From Candidatus Eiseniibacteriota bacterium (GTDB taxonomy: Bacteria > Eisenbacteria > RBG-16-71-46): DNA of 64,000 bases. Of the stretch, positions 10,632-20,981 are shown one piece after another. Below the pieces are notes generated by a model. It ran no database searches and had not been told where the DNA came from. It saw only the letters and a list, made by a program, of their open reading frames with translations. Position numbers and translations under genes: made by a program. Location of the stretch: contig JANYBS010000026.1 of the NCBI GenBank assembly GCA_025360715.1, positions 1 to 64,000 of the forward strand, in the 5' to 3' direction. The stretch's first letter is position 1, and every line of letters starts with the position of its first letter.

Positions 10632-11771
10632 CTAGAACCCGCCTCCCTGCGCCGACTCCTCGACGGGTGCGGGCGCGCCCTCGACCCAGCGGATGAGCGA
10701 CTTGGCGATACGCATCGCCGCATCCGGGCGCGCGAAGAGCCGCGCGTTCGTCGACAGCTTGGACAACGTGGTGCGGTCCGCCAGCAGGTGCGCGACCTCC
10801 TTGGCCAGGCGCTCGCCGTTCAGGTCGCCGTCCAGGATCATCACCGCCGCGCCGCGATCGGCAAGGCTCATGGCGTTGTCGACCTGATGGTCGCGCGCCG
10901 CGTACGGGTAGGGCACCAGGATCGCCGGCAGTCCGCAGACCGCGATCTCGGCCAGCGTCATGGCGCCGGAGCGGCACACCACCAGGTCGGCGCAGGCGTA
11001 GGCCAGATGCATCTGCTTCACGAACGGCTGCACCGTCGCCGGCAGCTGCTCCTTGGCGACGATGTCGCGCACCCGCTCGTAGTCCTCTTTGCCCGTCTGC
11101 AGGATGACCTGGACTTCGAAGCGGTCCTTCAGGCGCCGCAGGGCATCGATGGCCGCTTCGTTGATCGTCTTGGCGCCCAGGCTGCCGCCGAAGACGAATA
11201 CGACCGGCTTGCCGGGCATGAGCTTGAACTCGCGCAACGCCAAGTCACGGTCGCCCGCAAGGATGTGCGCGCGCACGGGATTGCCCGTGACCTTGAGATG
11301 GTCGCGGCGTGTGAAGTGCGTGCGCGCCTCGAGGAAGCTCAGATGCACCTCGCTGGCGATCCGCGAAAGCAGGCGGTTCGTCAGGCCCGGGTAGCTGTTC
11401 TGCTCCTGCAGCAGCAACGGCCGGCCGAGCAGCCATGCGGCGAACGACACAGGGCCGCTCACATAGCCGCCCGTCCCGAGCACGACCTGCGGGTTCTCGG
11501 TCAGGACGATCAGCAACGCCTGCAGGAAGCCGATCGCGTTGACCACCACCGACTCAGGCCAGCGCCACCATTGACGGCGCGGGAAGCCGCGCGTCATGAG
11601 GAACCGGATGCGGAAGCCCGCTTCGGGGACCGCGGTCGCCTCGAGACCCTGACGTCCGCCGATGAACACCACCTCGCACTTCGGACGCAGGCGCACCAAC
11701 TCCTCTGCGACCGCGATGCCAGGGAACACATGTCCGCCGGTGCCACCACCGGCGATGAGAACCTTCATCAC
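10632..11771 (-). CDS. murG: UDP-N-acetylglucosamine--N-acetylmuramyl-(pentapeptide) pyrophosphoryl-undecaprenol N-acetylglucosamine transferase
   Basis: MKVLIAGGGTGGHVFPGIAVAEEL; VLGTGGYVSGPV; CRSGAMTLAEIAVCGLPAILVPYPYAARDHQ. Confidence 0.96.
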   Translation of the reverse strand: MMKVLIAGGGTGGHVFPGIAVAEELVRLRPKCEVVFIGGRQGLEATAVPEAGFRIRFLMTRGFPRRQWWRWPESVVVNAIGFLQALLIVLTENPQVVLGTGGYVSGPVSFAAWLLGRPLLLQEQNSYPGLTNRLLSRIASEVHLSFLEARTHFTRRDHLKVTGNPVRAHILAGDRDLALREFKLMPGKPVVFVFGGSLGAKTINEAAIDALRRLKDRFEVQVILQTGKEDYERVRDIVAKEQLPATVQPFVKQMHLAYACADLVVCRSGAMTLAEIAVCGLPAILVPYPYAARDHQVDNAMSLADRGAAVMILDGDLNGERLAKEVAHLLADRTTLSKLSTNARLFARPDAAMRIAKSLIRWVEGAPAPVEESAQGGGF

Positions 11772-12904
11772 GCCTCCCGGGACCAGCGCTGGCGCGTGAG
11801 CGCCTCGCTCTGATCATTCATCGCGCTGATCCGGTACAGGATCCCGGCCGCAGCCAGGTTCACGAGCAATGCCGAGCCGCCGTAGGAGACGAACGGCAAC
11901 GGCAGCCCCGTCGTGGGGGCAAGCCCGGTGGCGACAGCCAGATTGGCTGCCGCATAGAGACCGATCTGCACAGTGATGCCTCCCGCCACAAGGGCGGAGA
12001 ATGTCTCGGTGCAGCGCGCTGCGACGCGCATGCCCCGCCACAGGAACAATGCGATCACCACGAGTAGGAACGTCGAGCCGATGAAGCCCAGTTCCTCTGC
12101 GATGATCGAGAAGATGAAATCCGTGTGTGCTTCGGGGAGGAACATGAGCTTCTGCATGCCCCCTCCCAGGCCACGGCCGAGCAGGCCGCCCGAGCCGATC
12201 GCGATCAGCGACTGGTCGAGCTGGTAGCCGTGGCCCCGCGCCTCCAGCGAACCGCTGGTCATGAACGAGGCGAAGGTCTGGACCCGCCGCATCATATACG
12301 GATGCGTCAGGAGTGCCACGAATACCGCCCCGGCGCCCGCCCCGACCGGGGCCAGCAGGTATCGCAGGGGCGAACCGCTCAGGAACAGCACCACGAAGCC
12401 CGTGATCAGCAGGAGCCCGGCCGAACTCAGGTTCGGCTGCAGCAGGATGAGCCCGGCGACCGCGCCGATGAAGGCCAGCGGCGGCAGCAGGCCCTTGACG
12501 AATCCATGTTCTGCGACCGGCCGGCGCTTGAGCCACCAGGCCAGGAACAGCACCGCGGCCAGCCGCGCCAGGTCGGTCGGCTGAAGCGACATGAAGCCCA
12601 CCCGCAGCCAGCGCGTGGCCCCGTTCGACATATGCCCCAGGCCCACGACCAGCACCAGGAGCAGGCAGGCGCCGCCGAGCAGCCACGGCGTCAGGCGCTC
12701 GATGGTCTTGAGCGACACCTTGGTCATGCCGAAGAGCACGGCCATGCCCAGCGCCGTGCGGAAGAGCTGTTGCTTGAGGAAGTAATTCGCATCGCCGTCG
12801 TGCTTCACGAATGCGTAGAACGAACCCGATGAATACACCATCACCAGACCGACCATGGTCAGGATCAGGGTCAGCACGATCAGCAGACGATCGCCTCGGT
12901 TCAC
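11768..12904 (-). CDS. ftsW: Peptidoglycan glycosyltransferase FtsW (SEDS family)
   Basis: SEDS polytopic protein; ...TGLPLPFVSYGGSALLVNLAAAGIL; likely GTG start overlapping the murD stop (GTGA). Confidence 0.93.
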   Translation of the reverse strand: MNRGDRLLIVLTLILTMVGLVMVYSSGSFYAFVKHDGDANYFLKQQLFRTALGMAVLFGMTKVSLKTIERLTPWLLGGACLLLVLVVGLGHMSNGATRWLRVGFMSLQPTDLARLAAVLFLAWWLKRRPVAEHGFVKGLLPPLAFIGAVAGLILLQPNLSSAGLLLITGFVVLFLSGSPLRYLLAPVGAGAGAVFVALLTHPYMMRRVQTFASFMTSGSLEARGHGYQLDQSLIAIGSGGLLGRGLGGGMQKLMFLPEAHTDFIFSIIAEELGFIGSTFLLVVIALFLWRGMRVAARCTETFSALVAGGITVQIGLYAAANLAVATGLAPTTGLPLPFVSYGGSALLVNLAAAGILYRISAMNDQSEALTRQRWSREA

Positions 12905-14331
12905 GCTTCTCCCCCTTGCGTTGCCTGGGTTCCGTGGGTTCCGTGAGTGACAACGGACAGCAGCCGGGCGACTTCTTCCTTGAAGCGGCGCCCGCGGTCC
13001 TCGTAGTCGGTGAACATATCGAAAGATGCGCAGCCGGGCGACAAGAGCACCACGGCTTCCTCGTCGCGGCTGCGGCCCCGCCGCGCCGCCTCGAATGCCG
13101 CGCGCACCGCCTCGGCCAGCGTGGGTGCGCGCACCGCCGGCACATCGCTCCACGCGCGTTGCATCGCATCGGCACCTTCGCCGATCAGCACGAGTTGGCG
13201 CACATGCTGCTGCACGAGTGCGTGCAGCGGCGCGAAATCCTGGCCCTTGTCGCGGCCACCGGCGATGAGCACCACCTTCTGCGGAAAGCTCTTCAGCGCC
13301 ACAGTGAGCGAGTCCGTATTGGTGGCCTTGGAGTCGTTCACGAACCGCACACCCTGCACCTGCCCCGCGCTCTCCAAGCGATGCTCGAGGCCGCCGTAGG
13401 TGCGCAGCACATCGCGCATCGCGGCGATCGGCAGCTCGAGCGGCAGCACGGTGGCGAGCGCCGCGAGCACATTGGACACATTGTGCGCGCCGAGCAGCCG
13501 CAGCTCGTGTCGCGCGAGCAGTCGTTCGCGGCCGCCGCGCCAGGCGAGCATGAGATCCTCGCCGTCGAGAAAGGCACCTTCGTCCACCGCGCGCTCGCGC
13601 GAGAACAGCAGCGGCGTGCCTGCGCCGCTCACGTGCGCCATCACCTCGCGATCATCGGCATTGCGCACGGCCCAATCTTCCGCGCTCTGGCGCGCGAAGA
13701 GTCGCGCCTTGGTGGCGGCATAGGCCGCCACGTCGCCGTGACGGTCGAGGTGGTCGCTCGTGAGGTTGAGCCACGTCGCGACGAACGGCTGCAGGCGGTC
13801 CACGGTCTCGAGCTGGAACGAACTCACCTCGGCGACCAGCAGGCCCGACGCGCTCACGCTCTCGGCGACTTCGCAGATCGGCCGGCCGATGTTGCCGCAC
13901 GCCTCGGCCTCGCGGCCGGCAGCGCGCAGCAGCGCCGCCGTGAGGTCGGTGGTCGTGCTCTTGCCGTTCGTTCCCGTGATGCACACGAGCGGCGCGCTCG
14001 CGGCCAGGAAGCCCAGCTCGAGTTCGCTCAGCACCGGCAGGCCGCGGCGCGCGGCCTCGACCGCCAGCGGATGGGTGATCGCGATACCCGGGCTCCAGAT
14101 CACGAAGTCGCGATCTTCGAGCAACCCCACGTCCTCGCGCCCCCATTCGCACGTCGCGATCGCGGCCAGAGCCCGGGCCGGTTCGCTCAGCGCTTCGGCC
14201 GCGCGCCGGTCACACACGCGCACGTCCAAGCCGTGGCGCGCGAGCAGCCGCGCGGCGGCGATGCCGCTGCGCGCGGCGCCCACGACCAGCGGGCGCTCGC
14301 CCGGAAGCGGATGGCGCGGATCGAAGGTCAC
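12901..14331 (-). CDS. murD: UDP-N-acetylmuramoylalanine--D-glutamate ligase
   Basis: ITGTNGKSTTTDLTAALL; FVNDSKATNTDSLTVALK; IAGGRDKGQDF. Confidence 0.95.
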   Translation of the reverse strand: MTFDPRHPLPGERPLVVGAARSGIAAARLLARHGLDVRVCDRRAAEALSEPARALAAIATCEWGREDVGLLEDRDFVIWSPGIAITHPLAVEAARRGLPVLSELELGFLAASAPLVCITGTNGKSTTTDLTAALLRAAGREAEACGNIGRPICEVAESVSASGLLVAEVSSFQLETVDRLQPFVATWLNLTSDHLDRHGDVAAYAATKARLFARQSAEDWAVRNADDREVMAHVSGAGTPLLFSRERAVDEGAFLDGEDLMLAWRGGRERLLARHELRLLGAHNVSNVLAALATVLPLELPIAAMRDVLRTYGGLEHRLESAGQVQGVRFVNDSKATNTDSLTVALKSFPQKVVLIAGGRDKGQDFAPLHALVQQHVRQLVLIGEGADAMQRAWSDVPAVRAPTLAEAVRAAFEAARRGRSRDEEAVVLLSPGCASFDMFTDYEDRGRRFKEEVARLLSVVTHGTHGTQATQGGEA

Positions 14332-15419
14332 TGGAGCTTGAACGTGGAAAGCGAGAGCAGCGCCAGCAGCGCGCCGGTGATGTAGAAGCGCAGCACGACC
14401 CGCGACTCCGCCCAGCCGAGCAGTTCGAAATGGTGATGCAGCGGTGACATGCGGAACACGCGCTTGCCGGTGAGCTTGAACGAGGCCACCTGGATCATCA
14501 CCGAGAGCGCCTCGGCCACGAACACTCCGCCGATGATGACCAGCCAGAACTCGCGCTTGATGAGCACTGCGACCACACCAAGCGCCCCGCCCAGCGCGAG
14601 CGATCCGGTGTCGCCCATGAACACGTCGGCGGGATGGCAGTTGTACCAGAGGAACCCGAGCGCTGCCCCCAGCACCGCCGCGCAGAACACCGTGAGCTCA
14701 CCGCTGTACACGAGATGGCTGATATTCAGGTACTGGCTGAATTTAAGATGCCCGCTCACGTAACACATGCCGGCGAGCGCCAGCGCCGCGATGGCGACAA
14801 GACCCGATGCCAGACCGTCCAAGCCGTCGGTGAGATTGACGGCGTTCGAAGAACCCGTGATCACCAGGATCACGAACGGCACGAACAGCCAGCCCAGGTC
14901 GAGGAAGCGGAATTTCATGAATGGCACGTGGGTGACCGTGGGCGACAGGCCGTGCTCCGGATGCAAGAGGATCGCGAGCCCCACGACCGCACCGATGAAG
15001 ATCTGACCCGCGAGCTTGTAGCGCCCGAGCAGGCCCTTGGGATGGTTCTTCACCACGCGCAGGTAGTCATCGAGCAGGCCGATGCCGCCGAGCCACACGG
15101 TCGTGAGCAGCGCCAGCCACATCTGCCGCGAGTGGAAGTTCCCCCAAAGCAGGCACGGCACCACGATCGACGTCAGAATCAAGATGCCGCCCATGGTCGG
15201 CGTTCCCGCTTTTCCATAGTGCGTCTGCGGGCCTTCCTTGCGCACCTTCTGGCCCAATTTGACGCTGCGCAACCAGTCGATCATGCGCGGCCCGAAGATC
15301 AGGCTGATGAAGAGCGCGGTCACCGCCGCATATGCCGAACGGAACGTGATGTATCGGAACACGTTCAGGATCGACAGTCCGGGCAGCGTATGAAGTTTGT
15401 AGATCCACTCATAGAACAT
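14328..15419 (-). CDS. mraY: Phospho-N-acetylmuramoyl-pentapeptide-transferase
   Basis: GTPTMGGILIL; NLTDGLDGLASG; FMGDTGSLALGG; HHHFELLGW. Confidence 0.97.
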   Translation of the reverse strand: MFYEWIYKLHTLPGLSILNVFRYITFRSAYAAVTALFISLIFGPRMIDWLRSVKLGQKVRKEGPQTHYGKAGTPTMGGILILTSIVVPCLLWGNFHSRQMWLALLTTVWLGGIGLLDDYLRVVKNHPKGLLGRYKLAGQIFIGAVVGLAILLHPEHGLSPTVTHVPFMKFRFLDLGWLFVPFVILVITGSSNAVNLTDGLDGLASGLVAIAALALAGMCYVSGHLKFSQYLNISHLVYSGELTVFCAAVLGAALGFLWYNCHPADVFMGDTGSLALGGALGVVAVLIKREFWLVIIGGVFVAEALSVMIQVASFKLTGKRVFRMSPLHHHFELLGWAESRVVLRFYITGALLALLSLSTFKLQ

Positions 15420-16829
15420 TCAATTCTCCCGCAGTCCGGCCAGCACGTCTTCGAGTGCCGCACCGCGCGAACCCTTGAGCAGCACCACCGTCCCCGGCAG
15501 AAGCTGGGCATCCAGCTCAGCGGCCAGCGACGGCTTGTCGGCGAAGATGCGCACACTCACGCGGGCAGCACGCGCACCCTCGGCATAATCCTGGGCGTGT
15601 GCGCCGACCGCCCATAGCTCGGCGTCACGCACTTGCGCGCCCGTGTCGCGGTGGAGCTGCGGCGCGGTGGTCCCGAGTTCCAGCATATCCCCGAGAACGG
15701 CGATGCGGCGACTCGCGCCCGGCCAGTGGGCAAGCGTACGCAGGGCGGCCTGCGTGGCGTCGGGATTCGCATTGTAGAAGTCCAGAAGCAGCACAGCGCC
15801 GCGAAGCGTGCGCACTTCCATGCGGCCGGGCAGCGGCCGGTAGGCCCCGAGTGCCGCCGCGACGGCCGAGGGATCCAGACGATAGTGCTTGGCGACCGCG
15901 ATCGCCGCGAGGGCGTTCTGCACCTGGTGCGCGCCCACGAGCTGCAGGTGCACCGGCGGGAAGCCGTCCACATGCAGACGCGAGCCTTGTGGCCCCAGGT
16001 CCTCCACCTGCGTGGGCCGGACCTCCGCGTTCGCGCCCAGACCATACGTGATCACCCGCGCCTTGGCGCCCTTCACCGCCGCGAGCAACCGCGGCGAGTC
16101 CGCACCCACGAACGCCGGCTGTCCGCTCGTGAGCGCATGCACGAGCGATGCCTTCTCGGCCGCGATCGCTTCGAGTGTGCCCAGGCTCTCGAGGTGCGCG
16201 GATCCCGCATTCGTCACGATCACGCCGACAGGCTTGGCGATCTTCGCCAGCGCCGCGATCTCGCCCGCGTTGCTCATGCCCATCTCGACAATGGCCACCT
16301 CATGCTCCGGCCGCAACGCCAGCAACGTCAGGGGCACACCCCAGTGGTTGTTCAGGTTGCCCTGCGTGCGCAGCGTCGGCGCTGCGGTCGCGAACGCCGC
16401 GGCGACCAGTTCCTTCGTGGTCGTCTTGCCCGCGCTGCCGGTGATGCCCAGCAGCAGCCCCGGCCAGAGATCGCGCAGCTTGGTCGCCAGTTGCTGCAAC
16501 GCGGCCGTCACGTCGTTCACGAGCACGAGCGGGCCGAGCTCATGCTGCTCGATCAGCGGATGCACCTCGCGCAAGCACAGAGCGGCGCCGGCGCCGCGCG
16601 CGAAGGCTTCGTCCAGATAGGCGTGGCCATCGACCTGCGAACCGGGCAACGGCACGAACAACATGCCGGGCTCGATCCTGCGCGTGTCGATGCTCGCGCC
16701 GGTGATGCCGCTCCTGAGCAGCGCCTCGCGCGCGCCCGGGTCGACCGGTACCTTGCGCACGACGAGGTCGCCATTCGCCCACTGTGCCAACTGCACCAGG
16801 TTGATGAGCGGATGCTCGAGCAGGCTCAC
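15420..16829 (-). CDS. murF: UDP-N-acetylmuramoyl-tripeptide--D-alanyl-D-alanine ligase
   Basis: GITGSAGKTTTKELVAAAF; NLNNHWGVPLTLL; DFYNANPDATQAAL. Confidence 0.95.
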   Translation of the reverse strand: MSLLEHPLINLVQLAQWANGDLVVRKVPVDPGAREALLRSGITGASIDTRRIEPGMLFVPLPGSQVDGHAYLDEAFARGAGAALCLREVHPLIEQHELGPLVLVNDVTAALQQLATKLRDLWPGLLLGITGSAGKTTTKELVAAAFATAAPTLRTQGNLNNHWGVPLTLLALRPEHEVAIVEMGMSNAGEIAALAKIAKPVGVIVTNAGSAHLESLGTLEAIAAEKASLVHALTSGQPAFVGADSPRLLAAVKGAKARVITYGLGANAEVRPTQVEDLGPQGSRLHVDGFPPVHLQLVGAHQVQNALAAIAVAKHYRLDPSAVAAALGAYRPLPGRMEVRTLRGAVLLLDFYNANPDATQAALRTLAHWPGASRRIAVLGDMLELGTTAPQLHRDTGAQVRDAELWAVGAHAQDYAEGARAARVSVRIFADKPSLAAELDAQLLPGTVVLLKGSRGAALEDVLAGLREN

Positions 16830-18298
16830 GCCACACCTCCCGCGAGCAGTTCGCGCACGACGGCCCGATCGTCGAACGGCAGTACCAGCGCGCCGATCGT
16901 CTGCGTGTCCTCGTGGCCCTTGCCCGCGACCAGCACCACGTCGCCGGCATGCGCAGCCGCGAGCGCCGCGGCGATCGCCTCACGCCGATCGAGGATCACC
17001 GTGAGCGTACCTGCCGGTGCGCCGGCGACGATCTCGTCGGCGATCGCCTGCGGCGCTTCGCTGCGCGGATTGTCGTTCGTGACCCACGCGCGGTCGGCCA
17101 TACGCGCGGCGATGCCGCCCATGAGCGGGCGCTTGCCGCGGTCGCGGTCGCCGCCGCAGCCGAAGACCAGCAGCAGCCGCCCCGGCGCGTGTTCGCGGCA
17201 CGCCGCCAGCGCGCGCTCGAGCGCATCGGGCGTGTGCGCGTAGTCCACGGCCACGGTGAAGCCCGCGGCCCCGTCGATGCGCTCGAGCCGCCCGGGCACG
17301 CCGCTGCAGCTCGCCAGCCCGCGGGCCACCACCTCTGCCGAGATCCCCAGCGCGCGCGCCCCCCCCCAGGCGCCGGCCGCGTTCCACGCGTTGTAGCGCC
17401 CGAGCAACGGCAGCGTGAACGCGTAGGCCTGCCCCGCTTCTTCGAACCGCACCGCCATGCCGCCGGCGACCGGTGCGGCCGCCGCGATGCGCACGTCGCA
17501 GCGCGCGGCCTCGCCAAAGCGCAGCACGCGGCGATGCGCGTGCGAAGCGGCGGCAGCGATCGCATCGGCGGCGGGGTCATCGCCATTCACCACCGCGACG
17601 GCTGGCTTCTCGGTGCCGCCGTTTCGGCCATCGAAGAGCATGGCTTTCGCGTCAAGGTACGCGGCCATGGTGCCGTGATAATCCAAGTGGTCCTGCGTGA
17701 GGTTCGTGAACACGCACGCGTCGCACGCCAGCCCCCAGGTGCGGCGCTGCGCGAGCGCGTGGCTGCTGGCTTCCATGGCCACTGCGGCCACGCCGCGCCC
17801 GCGCATCTCGGCGAGCAGGCTCTGCAACTGCGGCGCCTCGGGCGTGGTGAATGCGCTCGCGCGCGATTCGCCGGCGAGGCGCACTCCCGTCGTGCCGATC
17901 ACCCCGGCCGCGAGGCCAGCCGCGCGGAAGATGCTCTCGAGCAGGTACGTGGTGGTGGTCTTGCCATTGGTGCCGGTCACCGCGACGACCTTGAGCGCGC
18001 GCGAGGGATGGCCGTACAAACGATTGGCGGCCTGCGCGAGCGCCAATCGGGCATCGGCGACCTGCACGTGCGTGGCGCCCTCGACGCGCGCGCCCGGCGC
18101 GGTGACCACGGCCGCGGCGCCGGCGGCGACCGCAGCGGCGGCAAAGCGCGCGCCGTCGGCGTGCACGCCCTGCAGCGCGAAGAACACATCGCCCGCGCCG
18201 GCGCAGCGCGAGTCGAGCGCCAGAGCGCGCACCGGCATTCCCGTCTCCCCGGTGACCACGGCCCCTTCCACCTCCACGAGCAACTCTTGCAGCGTCAC
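16826..18298 (-). CDS. murE: UDP-N-acetylmuramoyl-L-alanyl-D-glutamate--2,6-diaminopimelate ligase (DAP type)
   Basis: TGTNGKTTTTYLLESIF; VDYAHTPDALERAL; DNPRSEAP motif (meso-DAP type); GTG start overlapping the ftsI stop. Confidence 0.95.
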   Translation of the reverse strand: MTLQELLVEVEGAVVTGETGMPVRALALDSRCAGAGDVFFALQGVHADGARFAAAAVAAGAAAVVTAPGARVEGATHVQVADARLALAQAANRLYGHPSRALKVVAVTGTNGKTTTTYLLESIFRAAGLAAGVIGTTGVRLAGESRASAFTTPEAPQLQSLLAEMRGRGVAAVAMEASSHALAQRRTWGLACDACVFTNLTQDHLDYHGTMAAYLDAKAMLFDGRNGGTEKPAVAVVNGDDPAADAIAAAASHAHRRVLRFGEAARCDVRIAAAAPVAGGMAVRFEEAGQAYAFTLPLLGRYNAWNAAGAWGGARALGISAEVVARGLASCSGVPGRLERIDGAAGFTVAVDYAHTPDALERALAACREHAPGRLLLVFGCGGDRDRGKRPLMGGIAARMADRAWVTNDNPRSEAPQAIADEIVAGAPAGTLTVILDRREAIAAALAAAHAGDVVLVAGKGHEDTQTIGALVLPFDDRAVVRELLAGGVA

Positions 18299-20436
18299 GG
18301 CCGGTGCTTCATCGCCGAAGCGGCCGCCGCATCCGTGGACGCATGGGTGCGCGCCGCAGCATCGGGGAGCGCACACCACAGGCGCACGCTGCCGGGAATC
18401 GGCAGCGGCGTCCCGGCAGGCGGCTCCTGATGCACGACGAGGCCCTGCCCCTCGATGCGGGCGGTCACCTGACGAAGTCCGAGCTGCCGCATGGCCTCGC
18501 GCACCGTGAGGCCGGCGAGCGCCGGGAGATGGCGGCCCAGCGAGTCCTGCGGCGGCGAAAGCGATGCAAGGATCGGCGCGCCGCGCTCCAGCGGCTGGCC
18601 CGCGGCCGGCACCTGCGCAAGCACGCGCGGGCCTGAGCCGTCGAAATGGATGTTCAAGCCATACTCGCGCGCGCGACGTTCCGCCTCGACGGGCGGCAGC
18701 AGACGCAGGTCGGGTGCGGTCACGTTCGGCAGCGCCGGCGGCTTCGCCGCGATCACGCCTTGCGTGTGGCCGAGAACACTCTCGCGCTGGCGCAGCAGGT
18801 CGAGCATGACCTCGCGGAACACCGGCGCCGCCACCTGGCCGCCGTAGTACGAACTGCCGCGCGGCTCATCGATCACCACGACGCCGACGATACGCGGGTC
18901 ATCGGCTGGTGCCATCCCGGCGAACGACGCCATGTACATGCCCGTGCCGTAGCCATGCGTGCGCGGATCGTACTTCTGCGCGGTGCCGGTCTTGCCGGCG
19001 ATCCGCAGCGTGCTCAGGCGCGCGGCGGTCGCCGTGCCGCTATCGACGACGGCGCACAGCATGCTGCGCAGTTCGGCGACCGTGGCGTCACTGAATACAC
19101 GGCGCACGGACGACGGCGTGCCGAGCGTGATCCGCTTGCCGTCGGGGCCGCGTTCCTCGCGCACGAGCATCGGCCGCATGAGCACGCCACCGTTCGCGAT
19201 CGCGCCGTACGCGAGCGCGAGCTGCAGCGGCGTCACGGCGACCTCCTGCCCGATCGCGATCGTGGGCGTGGAACGTGGTTGCCACGCCGAGACCGGCCGC
19301 AGATGCCCCGAGGTCTCGCCCGGGAACTCGATGCCCGTCAGGCTGCCGAAGCCCAGCGAAGTGGCATAGCGATAGAGCCGCTCGGCACCCAGGCGGATGC
19401 CGAGCTTGCCGCAGACGATATTGCTCGAGTTCTGGATGGCGCCGAAGAACGTGTAGCCCGGATGCGCATGCGAGTCCTTGATGAAGACGCCCGGAAGCAA
19501 CTCGGCGCGGCCGCTGGCGGCTGCGACGAAGTATTCGTCGGGGCGTGCCAAGCGCTCCTCGAGCGTGGCACCGGCCACGACCACCTTGAATGTGGAGCCC
19601 GGCTCGTACTGGTCGGTGAACGTCCAGTTCTTCGCAAGGCCCGCCGGCAGGTGCGGCACACACGCCGCCGCCAGGATCTCGCCCGTGGCCGGATCCAGGA
19701 ACAGCGCGAAGCCGCGCTTGGCGTGGAGCGAATCGACCGCGCGCGCCAGGTGCTGCTCGGTGATGGCTTGGAGATCCGCATCGAGCGTGAGCGTGAGCGA
19801 GGCGCCATCGCGCGCCGGGCGGCCGTCGGCGCCTGGCAGCGTGAGCAGGCGCGATGCGCCCGCGCGGATCTGCGTGATCCAACCCGAACGGCCGCTCAGC
19901 TCGCTGTCGTACTGGTATTCCAGTCCATCGACGCCCAGGTTGTCGGGGTTCGTGCGCCCCAGGATCTCGGCGGCCGCCTCGTTCAGGCGGTAGTCACGCT
20001 TGGTGTCGTCCTCCACGACAACGCCGCTCAGCTTGAGCGCGCGGATGGCCTCGCCCGTCTCCGGCGGCACCTCGCGCGAGAGGAACGCATAGCCCGTGAT
20101 GCTCTCGAGCTTGCGGCGCAGGACCGCTGGCTTCTCGCCCAGCAGCGGCGCCAGCAGCGTCGCGGCTTCGCTCACGCTCCCCAGCTGCGGGCGGTACACC
20201 GCGACCTCGCAGATCTGCAGGTCGCGCGCGAGCACGACCCCGTTGCGGTCGAGGAGCTCACCGCGGCGCGGCACGAGCTTGTGACGCTGCTGCTGGTTCT
20301 GCGCAGCCCGCTCGGTGAAGTGCTTGTGCAGCGCGATCTGCAGCCACGCCACCCGTACCCACAAGCAAGCCAGTATCAAGAAAAGACCGGCCGCGGCCAC
20401 CAGCACCCGACTCTTGCGCATGTCCCTGTGGGCCAA
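18295..20436 (-). CDS. ftsI: Penicillin-binding protein (FtsI/SpoVD/PBP2x-like) with two C-terminal PASTA domains
   Basis: Transpeptidase motifs STFK, SSN, KTGTAQ; PASTA-like repeats in the last ~130 aa; TTG start at 20436 preceded by GGAGGGAAC is the best-supported start. Confidence 0.92.
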   Translation of the reverse strand: MAHRDMRKSRVLVAAAGLFLILACLWVRVAWLQIALHKHFTERAAQNQQQRHKLVPRRGELLDRNGVVLARDLQICEVAVYRPQLGSVSEAATLLAPLLGEKPAVLRRKLESITGYAFLSREVPPETGEAIRALKLSGVVVEDDTKRDYRLNEAAAEILGRTNPDNLGVDGLEYQYDSELSGRSGWITQIRAGASRLLTLPGADGRPARDGASLTLTLDADLQAITEQHLARAVDSLHAKRGFALFLDPATGEILAAACVPHLPAGLAKNWTFTDQYEPGSTFKVVVAGATLEERLARPDEYFVAAASGRAELLPGVFIKDSHAHPGYTFFGAIQNSSNIVCGKLGIRLGAERLYRYATSLGFGSLTGIEFPGETSGHLRPVSAWQPRSTPTIAIGQEVAVTPLQLALAYGAIANGGVLMRPMLVREERGPDGKRITLGTPSSVRRVFSDATVAELRSMLCAVVDSGTATAARLSTLRIAGKTGTAQKYDPRTHGYGTGMYMASFAGMAPADDPRIVGVVVIDEPRGSSYYGGQVAAPVFREVMLDLLRQRESVLGHTQGVIAAKPPALPNVTAPDLRLLPPVEAERRAREYGLNIHFDGSGPRVLAQVPAAGQPLERGAPILASLSPPQDSLGRHLPALAGLTVREAMRQLGLRQVTARIEGQGLVVHQEPPAGTPLPIPGSVRLWCALPDAAARTHASTDAAAASAMKHRP

Positions 20437-20543
20437 GTTCCCTCCATGGAACGGCGGTTCACGCAAACCGCCGGCCTCACTCGCGCGGTGCGGTGTCGCG
20501 GCCGGTCACTACACTTCCGGACGCCCCCGTTACGACGACCGGA

Positions 20544-20981
20544 TCACTTCACGAGGCGGCCTCGTGCCTGGGCATCGGGCACGAGTGACGCCATTGCTCT
20601 TCCTGCGAAAGCGAACATCCCGCCGGCGGCAACGGCCTCGAGGCGCGAATCCGCGGGCTCTAGATAAGCTTCGGGCAACGACACGATGCGGCCCGGGTCG
20701 CCGGGGCGCAGCCCCAGTTCCGAAGCCACCGGTCCCAGCTGCGAGCGGCTCGTCGACTTGTCGAGCTCCGCGCGCGACCAGCCCAGTGCCGCCTGCGCCT
20801 GATTGCGCGCGCCCGTGGCGTGATAGATCTCGACGGAGAGGCCGGCAACCGTGCTGCTCTGCCAGACCTCCGTGAGGAGCACCGCCACGACGAGCAGGGC
20901 GCCGAGCACCCAGTCGTAGCGGAGACTGCGCGATTCGTGGACGCGCCACGAGGGAACCGATCGACGCCAGCCCTGGGTCAT
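20544..20981 (-). CDS. ftsL: FtsL-like single-TM division protein
   Basis: Position between rsmH and ftsI; one TM (VLGALLVVAVLLTEVW) followed by a short coiled-coil-like segment; ATGA overlap with rsmH. Confidence 0.7.
   Translation of the reverse strand: MTQGWRRSVPSWRVHESRSLRYDWVLGALLVVAVLLTEVWQSSTVAGLSVEIYHATGARNQAQAALGWSRAELDKSTSRSQLGPVASELGLRPGDPGRIVSLPEAYLEPADSRLEAVAAGGMFAFAGRAMASLVPDAQARGRLVK

Noticed and set aside
17359-17367. murE as a frameshifted pseudogene because of the C9 tract
   Set aside because: The reading frame is intact across the tract and the flanking MurE motifs align at the expected spacing.
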